A stretch of 64,000 nt of DNA, taken from the NCBI GenBank assembly GCA_029204225.1, contig CM055100.1, positions 55,177,597 through 55,241,596 on the forward strand, written 5' to 3'. This stretch comes from Diphasiastrum complanatum (Eukaryota; Streptophyta; Lycopodiopsida; Lycopodiales; Lycopodiaceae). Every line of letters begins with the position of its first letter. Within the stretch, counting starts at the first letter, position 1. Under the pieces are notes generated by a model, which saw only the letters and a program-made list of their open reading frames with translations, was not told where the DNA came from and searched no databases. Shown here piece after piece: positions 1 through 12,822 of this stretch. The position numbers and the translations under genes are program-made.

Positions 1-2600
1 GGTGGTAGCGGAAGCAAGAGCAGACTATTAGACAAAGCAACCAGAAGGGCAGACAAAGAGCAAAAAGCATTGCAAATATTGACAAAGCCTGAATGCAGAA
101 CTAGACAACACTTTATTCAGATCAATTGTAACAAAATACAAGTCAGTAATGAGCACAAGACAATAGTGGGCAAAACCGCGTGCTCACAAAGCTATCTACA
201 ATATGTAAAAGCTATGAGCTCATACTGACAATCCGTCTGAAAGAAAGAATCGATGCATGAAAGCATCTGATGTGTCTGTCTCATCGGATTTGATAATCCA
301 TGTTGTTGATCATTGATCAATTACATGCTTACTTATTAAATGATCTATGTGCTATTTACATTTATGCAGATGAGTGTACAAGAGATGGTGTGGAGCCATT
401 GCACCTTCAGGAAGAAGACTGTGGCTGCTGTCATTGTCAAGTTGGTTGCGAAGAGCGTGAGGAGGCCGATAAGTTAGGCTTTCCCGATATGTCTACTAGG
501 TTGGGCTCCCCCCCCGATATGTCGGCCAGGTTGGTCTACCCGATAAGTCGTCCAACTCCAATATGTCAACCACCTTCACCTACCTGTCTTTGGTAGTTAA
601 GCTACGCGACAATGCAAGTAAATATGCAATACTAGATTAACATGGGATTTAGGAGAGTAAAGGAGATAAATCCAACATTCTAGGATTGGAATTTCTAATT
701 CATATCATTCACACTCATATTTAGTGTTGAATGTATAGTGTTTAGGACCATAAATGGATCTACAAAATATCCTCAAGAGTGGTTGGTTAATCAATCTATT
801 GCAAAGCTAGCACTCCAATCTTGATCTAGATTGGCAATTTTGATCTAAACAAGCAAGAACAATCAATTATTGATCCAAAAACTTAATGTATTGTTCACAC
901 ATGTGAAAAATAGTCTAAAGTATGGACTAATATTAGAGAATCAACTTTACCAAGTTTAGTTCCACTACAAATGGAGTAAAAGCTTCAAATTGTCAATTGC
1001 TCCAAAATCATGATCTCTCTCACATTGAATGAATGATTTGCAAGTACAAAGAGGATCTTATCCTTGGCTAGCTGAGCAGGTAGAGCACGTGTTTAGGTAC
1101 CAAAAATTCATTAGGTTGACCTATTCAATTCAATTTGACCTAGCCATAGTGTATACCATCTATGGTAGTTATATCAACACCAACTTCCTTGATTTTTGGA
1201 GGTAGCTCCTAAACTTTAGAAAACTTAACCAAAATTTCTATCTAACTTCTATGATTAGGATCGAACTTATGTAGGCCTATTATTCACATGTGTGAACAAT
1301 CTCCACATGTGTGGGACCCACCTACGTACAATTTCACAAGGTTTCATCAAGCTATAATTTGCCAATTTTGACAATTTTCACACTTCTCCTCATATTTAGC
1401 TTGATTAAAACTATGGTACATATATCTACAACTCCAAGAGCTCATCTTAGCTTGATGAATGAATAATTTTATAAATATTCCAACTACAAAGAAGGAACCT
1501 ATGAGACTCCTATAGAGAATGATGTCCATGAAGGATCTTTCACCACCTCTTAAAGGATCTCTTACAAGATGTTCCATAGATGTGTATTCATACATGCATA
1601 TATCCATGTGAAAACTTCTTAAAAATGAAGTAGCATGCTGAAATCAATAAAATCCAGCAATAAAAGTGGAGCTTAAGCTACTTCAATATTCAAAATTGAA
1701 TGTCAGGGTCCAAGATCGAGCATTATTGGTTCCCAACCCAATTCTAGCTTGGAATTGCCAAAACTTCTTGCATCATCTTCATGAAAGAGGATATTATTTA
1801 CATATAATGCAAGAATGAATACTGATCCATCTTGAAACATAAGGATATGTAATGGATCATGCTCTCTTAAAGTGGATTTATGAGAATAAAGGAGGATCTA
1901 CAGTTGAGTATGCCAAGATCTTGGTACTACCTTCATGATCTCGATGATCTCTCCATGATTATGCCAATCCCTTGCCTTCAAGAAACTTTCTACACATAAA
2001 GTAACATCAGATGGATTGATGAATGCATGAGAGATGTCACTCTCCTCACCTTTCCTTCGTTTGCCAATGAACTTGAGCCGTGATGTATCCATCTTGGACT
2101 TTGAAGGTCTTCTTGGAGTTCTCGGCCCTTCACCTTTTCCTTGCATTTGACCGAGCTTCTCTCCATCAATGATTTGAATAAGTTGCTAGTCCAAAAGTTC
2201 TACTTCAAGTTTTCAGGTCTTCCACTCATGAAAGATATATTTCCACCATTGACAACTTCTTTGGTGGAGAAGATGTAGATTCTACAATCTCTACTTGAAG
2301 ACCAAAAAACTACCATTATTCCTTTCATTGAAGTAGTATAATCTTTGGTCTTTACACAAAGCATGTTGACTCAAAGAATTTCAAGTACAATATATTAAAT
2401 GGTGTTTTTCCTTTTACGACACCATTTTTTTCAAACTATTACAAAAATAATCACCAAATGAAGTTGCTTCACAAAAACATGATGAAGCTACACAAGCTTC
2501 CAGTTTCATTTTCTTAGCCAAGATGAAAAATATCATAGCTCTTGATGATAAAAAAAATTAGAATAAATCATATATATCATCATTAACTATAGTGAATCAG
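1..2600. other. No gene recognised; AT-rich non-coding DNA
   Basis: No open frame here shows a recognisable protein family, and the short open frames look like chance. A small direct repeat around the words CCGATATGTC and GGTTGG lies near 480-555. The sequence is typical decayed intergenic plant DNA. Confidence 0.5.
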
Positions 2601-2607
2601 TTGAAGA

Positions 2608-2625
2608 TCTCTGGCAATGGCGCCA
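2608..2625 (-). other. Retrotransposon primer-binding-site-like sequence
   Basis: Read on the minus strand this is TGGCGCCATTGCCAGAGA. It matches 15 of 18 bases of the tRNA-complementary primer-binding site (TGGCGCCGTTGCCGGGGA) known from many plant Ty3 elements, and the three differences are all G-to-A. If real, an LTR end lies just to the right (2627 onward) and the element body to the left. No coding remnant was recognised on the left, so the call rests on this motif alone. Confidence 0.4.
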
Positions 2626-2631
2626 ATGGTT

Positions 2632-3290
2632 GCTAATTCACATTGGTACTTCAACTGAATTTGCAGGAACGACTGACCCGAGTGTTCAACCGAACCAAGT
2701 GTTCAACTGAACCGGATGTTCAACTGAACACGAAGATCATATCCAAGCTACTTAAACCGAATTTCGGTCCTTCTGAAGGTCTCTAACCGAAGACCAGAAC
2801 TGAGAATTTCTTCCAGATCATCAACTGAGAAGTTCAACCGAGCCTTTGAAATTATCCACATGAATCTCGACCGAATCTTCAGTCTGACATTAACCGAATT
2901 TCTACCGACCAAAGATCTTAACTAGCCACTTCACCTGAGTCATCGACCGAGGTTATCAATCAACAGAACCAACCAAATGTCCAAGGACACTATCTGAAAT
3001 CCACTCAGGAATGAAGTACCAATCAACCGAGGGTCTTCCAAGGTTGAATACCATCTATATCACAACCTACCAACTGAACCTGGATCTACAATTTCTATTA
3101 TTTTAGTTCTGCTAAAAGACTAAATTACATTACTTTTTTGAAATATGTGTTCAACCAAAGAATCAACCATGTGATTTGGTTGATCTTCAATTGAGTCCTC
3201 GACTAGTCCTATCAACCGAGTGTCCAACTGAATCTCAACAAAAAAAAATTTCTTTTGAGGAGTTTTCCCAAGACTAAGAGTACCTACCAT
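2632..3290. repeat. Degenerate CAACCGA/CAACTGA minisatellite
   Basis: Loose tandem variants of a 12-25 base unit with core CAACCGA or CAACTGA, often followed by GTGTTC or a similar word, run through this stretch. The same style of repeat recurs at 4143-4345 and 58473-58880, each time next to retroelement coding remnants. It is therefore probably a leader or LTR component of one retroelement group (inference). There is no coding potential. Confidence 0.55.
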
Positions 3291-3299
3291 TCCATAGAA

Positions 3300-4140
3300 G
3301 TCTTCTACCAATCCAATGACAATTAAAAAAAAATTCTAAGCAGCTTCAACAAACCACAAAACCTGCTGCTCAATCAGGAAGTTCTCATTATAACTTCCAT
3401 GTTACCACGAGGTTATCCAAATTCGATAGTGGAACAGAGACACTATTACATGATATGAAACGAGTTATTACTCAAATATATATGTCTTTCCACATTCTGC
3501 TATGATTTCCAAAGAACTACAAGGATTTGGTCATTTGATTTCCCAACAAATGAATATGGGAATCAAACACTTAGATGGAGGTTCATTTTATAAATCTCAT
3601 GATCAGAGCTAATGGAGAATAGTATCTTCTCCTTCCATGCATTCCAAACTATATCTTACAATATCTACTATCAATGATAGTAGAGTTCGTGTAACCAGTC
3701 ATGCCTTGGTTTTGACAAGGGCATGTAAGAGTTTTTTCATTACTCTAAAGAACAATGTTGATTCTATCATTTTTTTATGTGATTGATTTTGTATGTGTCT
3801 GCTTAAAAGGTTGTTTTCTTGCAATTGCATGTCTTTTTTCTAGATTTAATTTTATTTCATTTTTTACATAAGGGATAGCTATTGAAGGAGAGTCATAATT
3901 GTAGAGTATCTCAAGAATGAATTTTTATCCATCTCTAGATCACCTTGTAGAGAGTTTAGGATTTTGTGCATATTAAATTTTTTGAGAAATCCATGCCACT
4001 TCGGAGTTGATTTCTGTATATAATTGAGATATTGATCTTGGAGTCAATTGTAGAAAAAATGTGAAAAATTTGGTCAGAAACAAAATTTTCAAGTTCTGGG
4101 TCAACCAAGTCATTTGCTTGATTCCGAACTCAATTTTAGT
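3300..4140. other. No gene recognised
   Basis: AT-rich sequence between two minisatellite blocks. I see no coding frame, RNA gene or clear repeat boundary. Confidence 0.5.
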
Positions 4141-4142
4141 CG

Positions 4143-4345
4143 AGCCAAATGTCCCCCCTTCAACTGACTGTTCCAGCTGAGCACTCAACCACACGTTCTA
4201 CCCGAGTGCTCCGATTGAGTGCTCTAACCGAGTGCTACAATCACATATACTTTAGCCGAACCTCTCAGTCGAACTCCAACCGAAGGGTCCAACCGAATAT
4301 TTCAACCAAGGGATTATATCCCAGAATCAACAGAAGAGAAATCCC
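4143..4345. repeat. CAACCGAGTGCTCC-type minisatellite
   Basis: Short degenerate units such as CAACTGACTGTTCC, ACCCGAGTGCTCC and CAACCGAAGGGTCC repeat about ten times. The block sits about 20 bases in front of a fragment of the multi-copy ORF family (4366-4478), which suggests that repeat and ORF belong to one element. Confidence 0.6.
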
Positions 4346-4365
4346 CAGTCTTGTCAGACCCCCTC

Positions 4366-4478
4366 CATAACCGCGGCGTGCCCGATCCGGCCATTACCGA
4401 GGCAACTAAGAGGTCATTGTAGTGTCTTGCGGAGGCCAACTCCTACCTACATTGGTTGGCCAGCCAGAAAGAAGATTA
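4366..4478 (+). pseudogene. Fragment of multi-copy coiled-coil ORF family (N-terminal motif)
   Basis: The plus-strand translation holds an E-A-T-K-R-S-L motif followed by L-A-E-A-N, H-W-L and A-S-Q. The same motif occurs in the family copy at 10.0-10.1 kb on the minus strand (E-V-A-K-R-S, L-S-E-A-N, H-W-L, V-S-Q). A TAG interrupts the motif at about 4420 and a TAA ends the frame at about 4478, so this is a dead fragment. Family function is unknown. The match is short but specific in spacing and residues. Confidence 0.5.
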
Positions 4479-4924
4479 AAGAAAGCAGGTGAAACAACAA
4501 GAAGAGATAATTTTCCAAGTGACAATTGAACGCTGATATGGAGCTATAGGTCTTTTGGGTGCCACGTGTCAATGTCTTATTGGCACACGGTGACTCTTTG
4601 TTATGGACTCGTGTCAATGTGCACAACTGTCGCATGTTGAAGGTCATGCATGACTCCTTTGGTTCACCTGCATCCATCCACAACGACAACCATGTTAGAA
4701 CAACGACATTATTGTGGGAACTACATGTGTCTACAAATATTCTCAGTTGTTATCCATGTCACAACAAGTAGTCATTGCCAAGTTAGTTTGACTATTCCTT
4801 CACCTTTGATTGAATGTGATGATTTGTCTTCAAGTTGTGCAACTTGAGAGTGGATGAATGACTTATAGTCTTTGAACCAATCGTGATGGTGAGTCATGTG
4901 TTGAATTGCTCCGAAATCTAGATA

Positions 4925-5194
4925 CTAGGAGTCGATATCATGTTGTTCTCCGACTTTGGTCATGAAAGCTGCTTCATCTTCTTCTTCTTCTTCTTGCTGA
5001 TTTGAGTGACTGGCTGTAGCACTATGTGCTTGTTGTTGGAACTGTTTCTTCTTTTCGTTGTTGTACTTCAAAGTTTGGCAGTCCTTGATTTTGTGGCCAA
5101 TTCTCTTATAGTATTTGCAAAAAAGTTTCTGCACTGGTTGGAATGATGAAGAGCTTGAATTCGATTCTGGATCAAAATTTGGTCCAGACGACAT
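4925..5194 (-). pseudogene. Ty1/copia gag remnant with degenerate zinc knuckle
   Basis: The 89-residue frame contains CKYYKRIGHKIKDC, which matches the copia gag zinc-knuckle pattern C-x2-C-x4-H-x4-C except that the second cysteine is tyrosine. A glutamine-rich stretch and an acidic run (residues about 68-75) follow, as is common in the gag-protease linker. No protease or integrase follows in this window, so it is an isolated scrap. The overlapping frame to 5283 may hold more of gag but is not convincing. Confidence 0.6.
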
Positions 5195-5283
5195 ATTGCT
5201 CCCTCCTTCACCACATTACCCACACCATCTACCCACATGCACACTAGCTCAATGCATACCAGCCCCACCCATTCTTCTCCCAT

Positions 5284-6390
5284 GCTCCAGATTGTGTCTC
5301 CTATCCGTAGCCCTATCCATCCAGCTGCCTCTTATCCCATCTCCTCCACTGTTGCAACCATCATTTCTTCACCCAACACCACTCTTGCCATTGTCATGTG
5401 GAATTATATGAATTTCAATCGAATTGTCTTGTATTTAAGAAATTTCTAAAAAGTAGAGGTTTAAATTAAAAGAGAAATAGCTTTTAAGGGTCTCCAATTT
5501 GAAATTTATGAGATACCATTGAGGGATCCAGATCTATATCTCATAACCTTTCCAAATACCCTAAGTAAAATTAACCAATGGTTTCAACTGTTAGTATTAC
5601 CAATAATGTAAACACTAACCACTGGTCTACAGATCATTCTTGCACAAGAATTCCCTCTTTGAAATCACTGATGTCCCATACCACGAGTTTTCTCTCCAAG
5701 AAAGTCCTTTGCTGCTACTGCCAAAATGCATCACTGATAGGAGTAGCCTACGACATCTTACACAGTCTTGTCTTGCAACTATTCTCAAGCACCTCCTTAT
5801 CACCAGCAAGGAGTAATTTGTCAGAACCAGGAGGGTGCCTACTGATTTACCTGCTCAAAAATGGTAGGATTCTAAATCTAGTCCAGCGATTTAGCTGCAG
5901 AAATTCACAACACCATACCATTGTAAAGAAGCATGCGATTTGGGCATCCTGCTGGTCAGCGATTTCAGACAAATAATCTTGCTGCAGCCAAGAAAGCCTA
6001 TTAGAGTCTGAAAACTGCTCTCAGAGCCAGGGATGAGCCTTCAGCACGTGGCATAAGTTGCCCCATAAGTGCATGTGGATGTACTGCGCTATTGCTTCAT
6101 AAGTTCAGATTCAGCAACTTTCTCTCGTCGGGTGGTGTAGCGGCCATTTTGTTCTCATGCGATGTTGTAGAGAGAACTGGGTGAGGTGGGCAACCGAGCA
6201 ACGGGGGGTTACCTCTCACTCCCTCCACTGCTCCCCTCCACTGGGATAAATTAATACATAACATTTCCCATGTTGTGCATTTCGAATTCAGCCCATTCTA
6301 CATCTCTCTCACACATGTTGTCCAGATCACACCAACTCTTTTCATTGCTCTCTTTGCCACCACTTTTCCCCTTTCCCACCCTTGTCAACA
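5284..6390. other. No gene recognised
   Basis: Several open frames of up to 132 codons occur (for example 5578-5976) but none resembles a known family and composition does not favour them. Nothing else is seen apart from short pyrimidine-rich runs. Confidence 0.45.
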
Positions 6391-6391
6391 A

Positions 6392-6555
6392 ACAAACAAT
6401 TTTCTTTGCTACCCTTACAAAGACAAGCTATGCAATTTTTTTGGGTATTATGGGAAAATGATTGGGAGCCATTACAAACAATTTTCTTTGATACCCTTAC
6501 AGAGACAAGCTATGCAATTTTTTTGGGTATTATGGGAAAATGATTGGGAGCCATT
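6392..6555. repeat. 82-bp tandem duplication
   Basis: Two nearly identical 82-base units lie head to tail (6392-6473 and 6474-6555). Both carry ACAAACAATTTTCTTTG and GGGAAAATGATTGGGAGCC. Only a few substitutions separate them, so the duplication is recent. Confidence 0.9.
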
Positions 6556-6714
6556 TTCCTCCTAATTGTGAATATTGTCTCTAGTTGTGATGTTGAAGAA
6601 TGGTGGTACCTACCATCAATTGACTGAAACAATCGATTTAATGGTTTTTCTTGTCAAGATTAATGTTCTGTAAGTTGTAGAGGAATAAGGCTACACTTTC
6701 TCTGATAAAAGTCT

Positions 6715-7190
6715 TGAAATTGATTATGATAAGGTCCGTAAGGTACAAGAATGGTCGTGACCTCAGACAATTCATGATGTGAAATCCTTTTTGGGCTTCA
6801 CATGATTCTTTCACAGGTTCATTATGGACTATGCCTTAATAGCATTTCCCCTAATGAATGTTCTCAAGGGGTTGAAAAAAAAATGTAGCAGCAGAAAAAG
6901 TCCATTGATAACATGGACTAATGAAACGAATGAGAGTTTTGAAACTCTCAAACACTGTGTTTTTATGGCTCCAATTTTACACATTGTCGATTCTAATTGA
7001 TCCTTTGTGGTGAATATGGATGCTAGCGACTTTGTTGTAGGAGCAGTCTTTTATCAGGACCATAGACCAGTTGCTTTTGAGAGCAAGAAGCTAGATCTTG
7101 CCCAAACGAGGTATTTTACCTATGATAATGAGCTTTTTACAATCATTCACGCGTTAAAAATTTGGAGGCATTACTTTTATAGTGCCAGAT
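6715..7190 (+). pseudogene. Ty3-type reverse transcriptase/RNase H fragment
   Basis: The end of a Ty3 RT is readable as V-K-S-F-L-G-F-T, then F-I-M-D-Y-A, then the RT-RNase H connection, then the RNase H start V-N-M-D-A-S-D-F-V-V-G-A-V with its catalytic Asp. This continues through V-A-F-E-S-K-K-L and E-L-F-T-I-I-H-A-L to W-R-H-Y at about 7170. Several stop codons interrupt the RT part, and the only sizeable open frame is 7007-7288. Similarity ends after Y-F-Y-S-A-R-F, where unrelated sequence begins. No protease, integrase or LTR of this element was found nearby. Confidence 0.8.
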
Positions 7191-7818
7191 TTACGATGAT
7201 GTCGACTTGGCCATGCTTTTGTTCCCGTCGCCATAAAATATGTTGGGTAGGCACTGGGCTTTGTTTTCAATCATTGGCCGGTCCATGACCTTCTAGTATT
7301 GGCGCTCCCGGTAAATCTGGATTCTGGAACTCCTTCTCGGTTATTTGTCAATGTCCCTTAATGTAGTTTGGCGGCTCGATTCCTTCACTTGATATCCATT
7401 GGGCTCTTTTAGCATCTAGAATCTGTTAGAAGAATCTTCACCAGAAGCTTCTAACATGCCCCCACTATGAATTTGGTGACAATCCCTTGGCACCTACATA
7501 TGGCATTGGCATTGGCGTGCGTGGTGATGTGAGACCGTGGCAAGGAAAGTGAGGAGGGGTATAGACAAGAGGGAGTTGAGAAATTGCAAAAACTTAGAAA
7601 CAAATTTGTGGCAACAAAATTGAGATTGAGAGGGGGGGGAAACAGAGAAATCATATGTACAATTAAATAAAGGAAAAATAAGAAAGAGAAAATTAAAATA
7701 ACGGTGAAAGATAAGAAAAATAAAAGTGTGTCCCTTGATGCTTGTTCTGGACCTCTTGTGTTTTTGCTTTTTTTTTTTTTTTGAATGAATGATTGGATAC
7801 ATGGTGTGGAGACATGCT

Positions 7819-10453
7819 TCATGGAGCCTTCTCTAGTTGTTGACCCTTTGCATCTTCATCATCGCGGATCTTTTGGTGGGTTTTAGCAACCATGCGGATG
7901 AAATGGGACCACAAAGTGCTGCACATTATGGATTGCGAGCAGATTGGGCCGAACGTCGAGTGCATATTCCCCAAAAAATATGTCGTACACCATCTTTCCA
8001 ACCTCGTTATATTAATGAATGATGTTGTAGATAGACGATGGTAGGTCCAATATAAGGGGACTTGATCCACGACGATGGCCGACATTTTGAAAGCTTTATT
8101 CGGGTCGAAACAGTACTCGCCGAAGCACATGTCCCACCCAGTATCCACTTTTGCAGCTATCAGGAGGGTCTCCACATTATAATAGGCTTCCAAGATGATA
8201 GGTCTGGAGAATTAACCGTATCGGGCATGAATTGGTTGAGGGCCCGTTGGAAATCGACTGTTGTGCTCTAACCTTTTTCAGACTTTATTAATGGTCAGTT
8301 ATAGGCCCAGATGTTTGGAGTTTTCAACACTGACCAAGATCTTCTTCTGGGCATTGGATGGTACGCTGGATCTGCCCTTAAAATCGTAGGAGTTGTGAGA
8401 TATTCCTTGATCAACTCTAGGCTATGCAAAAGTACCACCATCCTCCACTCTGGTTGGGGATGTAGAAGTGACAAAATATCGGTCGATTTCTTCTTTAGGA
8501 GCTCCTTGAGATTTTTAGGTAGCTTGTAGCCGCCTCTTGTTTTGATATCTGGATATGATTGACAAAGAGGTCCACTTGTTCTGAATTAGGTACTGAAAAT
8601 ACTTTTTGGTACCAGTGCTTGTGAACTGCCATAAGATCAGCGAGGTTGTCGATGGTGCGAGAGGAACGGTGGAGGTGGATGGAAGATCAAATTTGGGGGG
8701 CGAAGAAATGAAGGGGGGAAGTGAAGAAGTGTCAAGAGGCGATATGATGCGAGGTGGTGAGGCGACAAACTCGAGAGGAGGCATGTTAGGATCGATGGAA
8801 AATGTGGTGGTGGCTTCAGCTTGAGAGGCGTACTGTAGACCTTGGTCGAAGGTGTGGTTTTTGTTAGTTTGGAGATCGAAATGAGGGAAGGTTAGCTGAA
8901 GTTGTTGGTAGTCAATAGTGGAGGTGGACTCGATGAAGGGGAAGTCGGAGATGGAGCAAGGATGGCAGATGGATGGATTTTGGACTATCTGCCACATTAT
9001 AGCAGATGATGAGGGTGGCGGGATGGTATTGATGGCAGTCATAATAGAGTTTTCGGAGCTCGTTATAGGTGAGACAGAGGGCTTCAGGAAGGGCAGCAGC
9101 GACGATGGTATGGTAGTGCTTGACGTGCTCTACAAGGGTGTTTGACAACTTTTTTGCTCCTATTGGCTGGTACTCTGGCGCATATCGTACATGTTGGTGT
9201 TGTGAAGATGAAGGGATAAACAAGAGTAGAACAAAGAGGGGGGGGTTGATGCATGTGATCTAGCTCCAATTGGAAGCATTGATCTTGTGAAAAAATAATG
9301 ATGGCGCAAAGGCCGACAATAAAACGGAATGAAGGACTCACAAAAACATCACAGAAATAGCCAAAGTCCTTAACTTGGACAAAGCCAGTAAGGATGGCAA
9401 AAATAAATATATTCTTGTTTGTCTCTGATGCAATCTGATAGATATGAATGAGATCAGAATTAGAGAGGGGGAGAGCCAAGAATGGTAGAGAAAAATAATA
9501 AAAAGCTAATCTAATAAGATAATGAAAAGTAAACGGTAAACTATCATCTAGAGCAGTGGAGAAACTCTAGAACAGTGGTGAATCGCTTTTTTAAGAGTTT
9601 TAATTGGCGATCAATGGTCTGGAGGCCTTGCTTGTCTTCTTGGAATGTGGCGCGTAGCTCTATGTCCTTTGTGGTGAGCACAACATTGTGAAGTTTGCGT
9701 TGATCCTGATAGATTGGCTTGGAACTATATATCCTCGGGCTTAACCAGAGGAGCATCAACTGTCATTGCACCCGACGATCCATCTTGTGCTTGGTCGATC
9801 TGGGCCATCTGGTGCTTCAGTTGTTGTTGAACCTCTTCCAATTTGTTTTTCTGTCCGACCATCATGGATCTTATTTCTTCTGCCTCGTTTTCTTTTTCCT
9901 TGGCCAACTTTTGCTGATGTGTGATCTCTTGGCTCTGGTACTAGACCTTATTCGCGAGCACTTGGTTTTGGCTTACTAACCAGTGCATATGGTAGTTTGC
10001 TTCGGATAGGCCGATCATTGAGCGCTTAGCTACTTCAGAAAGTTTTTCGGGGTTGGTGATGGTTGGGTACTGATCAGGGGTGTGGGTTGGTGAAGCTAAT
10101 CCAAAGAATAGACATTGTGAAGTGAAAGAGGGTGGAAGTGGAGGGAGTAAAGAAACAATATTAGTAGCAACAGTGGTGGTGGTGGTGGTGGTTAGTGGAG
10201 GGGTCACTAACTGATCCGCTTTCTCTGGTTCATCATCACTGATCTCCATCAGGTCTGCAACATCAAAATATTGTGACATGTCCAGGAGAGTATGAACTTG
10301 TTGGGCCTGTGGTTGTTGGTCTTGTGATTGTTGGGCTGCTCCCGTGTCTTGGAGAATGGTACTCCCCACCCCCAAAGAATGTGTCTTTAGTGAGGTTGGC
10401 GGCGTCGGCATGATAATCAAGATAGGGGGAGTTGTTGTTTGAACTGGTGGCAC
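7819..10453 (-). pseudogene. Multi-copy coiled-coil ORF family, copy 1 (broken)
   Basis: Read on the minus strand from 10453, the order is: a Pro/Thr/Gln-rich start, the E-V-A-K-R-S / E-A-N / H-W-L-V-S-Q motif (about 10.0 kb), a charged coiled coil with L-E-E-V-Q-Q-Q-L-K-H-Q-M (9725-9907), a second coiled segment (9544-9759), a Ser/Pro-rich stretch (8515-9042), and a C-terminal region with Y-C-F-D-P-N-K-A (7819-8193). The same order is seen in the copies at 10.4-12.8 kb and 25.7-27.4 kb. Stop codons and frame changes separate the pieces, so it is a pseudogene. I do not recognise the family; the linkage of copy 3 to an LTR suggests a retroelement accessory ORF (inference). Confidence 0.55.
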
Positions 10454-12822
10454 TGTTGTTGTATCTGTGCTCGTGTTTGCTGCTGTGGATGTAGCTGTTC
10501 CATCACCCTCATCTATGATATCAACACAACGGCCAGCAAACGAATGTGTGGCGCTGCCTCTACATCCACATCTCCACCTGTTACCCGACGACGTGTCTCT
10601 ACTGCCGCACTAACTACTCCATCAACCACCGCCACTTCGTCTTCCGTGCAACCCCCCACTCCAATTTCTGTTGTCGCTACCTCTCTTCCTATTCCATCCA
10701 CATCTATTTCTGTCTCCATCCTCGTCTCTTCTGTTGATACCACTCCTACTTCTCTTCCAGTGTCCGCTGTTCCATCCATCACCATCGCATCCTCCATTAC
10801 TCCTGCCACCACCGTTACTCCTCTCACATTCAACCCTTCTGATTCGCAACTGTCCCCCGACACTCTAGCATGGATGCAAGTTATCAATTTTTCAACCCCA
10901 TGCCAGACACTTTCCGCTCCATCCTCACCTTCTTCCATACTCCACACCACCCTTCAGTTCCCCACTCTTCCTCCCATCCTCTCGTTTGGACAAATCGTCC
11001 TCGCCCCTGTTTCCATAGTTGTTTTTCACACCCCACCCCTTCGCCAAAGGTTGCCGAGGGCAGCCAACTGCTGCCTGATGACGCATTTGTACAAACAGTT
11101 TTTGTAGCATCACCAGATCGGGCTAACCCTACTGCCCCAGATGGCATTAGGATAAATGAAAACCTGATCGAGGACAATGACGACGGAATTCCACAAGTCG
11201 TCGGGGGCCGATACAACACAAGCCCCTGCCAGTGCCAGTGTACTAGCTGCTCCCACGGATCTAACGACGGCGTACCAAACCCTAGAAAAATACATCCTGG
11301 ATGCGGTAGCAGCCATAGCTATTCTGGAAAGCAGGGTACTATAGTTGGCAACAAATAATACACAGCTGTGAGCAGACCTCACCAAGCTGCAGCAAGAGCT
11401 AATTCTAGCTCAACAACATGAACAAGCAGGGCACCAGGAGATTGCCAAGTTGCAGCAGAAGGAGGAGGGCATAAACAAATATATTCAAAGCCTCTCCAAA
11501 GCGCTGACGGAGGCCTCCACAAAGGTGTAGGAGCTTCAAACTGAAGCATCCCAACGGCTTGCTCCCATCCAGGTGCAACTTACACTTTTGGAAGCAGAGA
11601 ACACGCACCTAGGGACAGAGGTTAAAGCCTTACAAGATGAGAAACTCGCCTGGTTAGCTCAATCTACACCGGACACAAGGCCGCTTTCCCAATCAGAGAT
11701 GAATCTTCTACGGCGTCAGGTGCAGATTTATAGCCAAACCTTGAACAGCTACCAGGCGGAGTTCAATAAGTATCGGACAAGTGGAACAAAAGAGCTCGCC
11801 CATGCCAAGCAAGCCCTTAAGGCATGCCAGAAATACATGGAAACGAAGGCCCAGCCCTCCCCCGTGGTAATTCCATCGCCACCTAATTTTGATGCTGCAC
11901 AGGCTAGTACCAGCCAAGACCAGAGCCAGTAGGCAGTTGGGGGATTTCAACCAGATCAAGGGTCCGAAGGCTAGGACCAAGGGCAGAGAGATGCGGCCAC
12001 TGAGATGCGCGACCAGAGCCAAGGCGCAACCACCAGCCAGGGCCCAGCAACATCATCTAGAGGGTCACGAACAATATTTGCCAGCCGGACCTTCCGAAGA
12101 CCGAAATCTGTGGAGGAGAACATCAATGAATTTTTATCCAAATATCCCCACGAGTCATCAAGAGGCGGCTGGCAAATATCGTTCTCAGCTCAGACCATCA
12201 AGGGAAAAGAACTTCAAGCCTTACCCGCCCTCCAACCACAACTGGAGTGGCGACAACAGTTATTTGAGAGAGACCCTGCGGCCATCAGGGCTTACGTGAC
12301 GAGTCCGCAACAGTTAAGGGTGAACGAGAATTTCCTGCCATGTCCAAGAAGATCCAAATGGGCGGAATGCGACACTCCTCTGGACCAGATCACACTCAAC
12401 AATTTCAACTGGCCAATCATAAATCCGAATATGGGTGGACAACGGATGTAGACGCCAGAAGGGCTCTCTCCGCATTCGCCAGCCACTACATCAATTGTCC
12501 CGATCCCACAGTCCGCGCGACAGCCACTTACGCCCGGGACTTGGAATATTTAATGGGCATTGAAACAAAATGGTATGATTTCCTTCCCTCCATATTCTTT
12601 GATCCAAATAAGGCACTCGCTTCCAACAAATTCGAAGACCAGCTGCCAGTCGCTCGCGTATATTACCGAGCTACATTCCTTAGTGATCCCTGGATGAAAC
12701 GATTCCAAGCATGGGTAGATCAGGAATGGTTGACAGGAGTTCACAAGTCCTTCCACACGCCAAAGGACTCGAAGAAACTGGACCGTTTTAACTTCATGGA
12801 AGACGTTACAAAGTGTAAATAA
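10439..12822 (+). pseudogene. Multi-copy coiled-coil ORF family, copy 2
   Basis: This copy runs divergently from copy 1, its first open frame overlapping copy 1's start by 15 bases. It has a Thr/Ser/Pro-rich start (10439-11107), a long charged coiled coil (about 11350-11932) rich in Gln, Glu and Leu heptads, a Ser/Arg linker (12005-12451) and a conserved C-terminal region (12340-12822). That region carries F-D-P-N-K-A-L, then V-Y-Y-R-A-T-F-L-S, then F-N-F-M-E-D-V, matching copy 3 (I-N-P-N-T-A-L, L-Y-Y-R-A-A-F-M-S, F-Q-V-F-E-A-L). At least two frame changes and one TAG (about 11528) break it. No catalytic motif is evident. Confidence 0.6.

Noticed and set aside
1062-1125. tRNA-like box A (TAGCTGAGCAGG at 1069) with a possible box B (GGTTGACCTAT at 1114)
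   Set aside because: The spacing is about right, but box B misses key bases, no stems form and no target duplication was found. At best it is an old SINE remnant.
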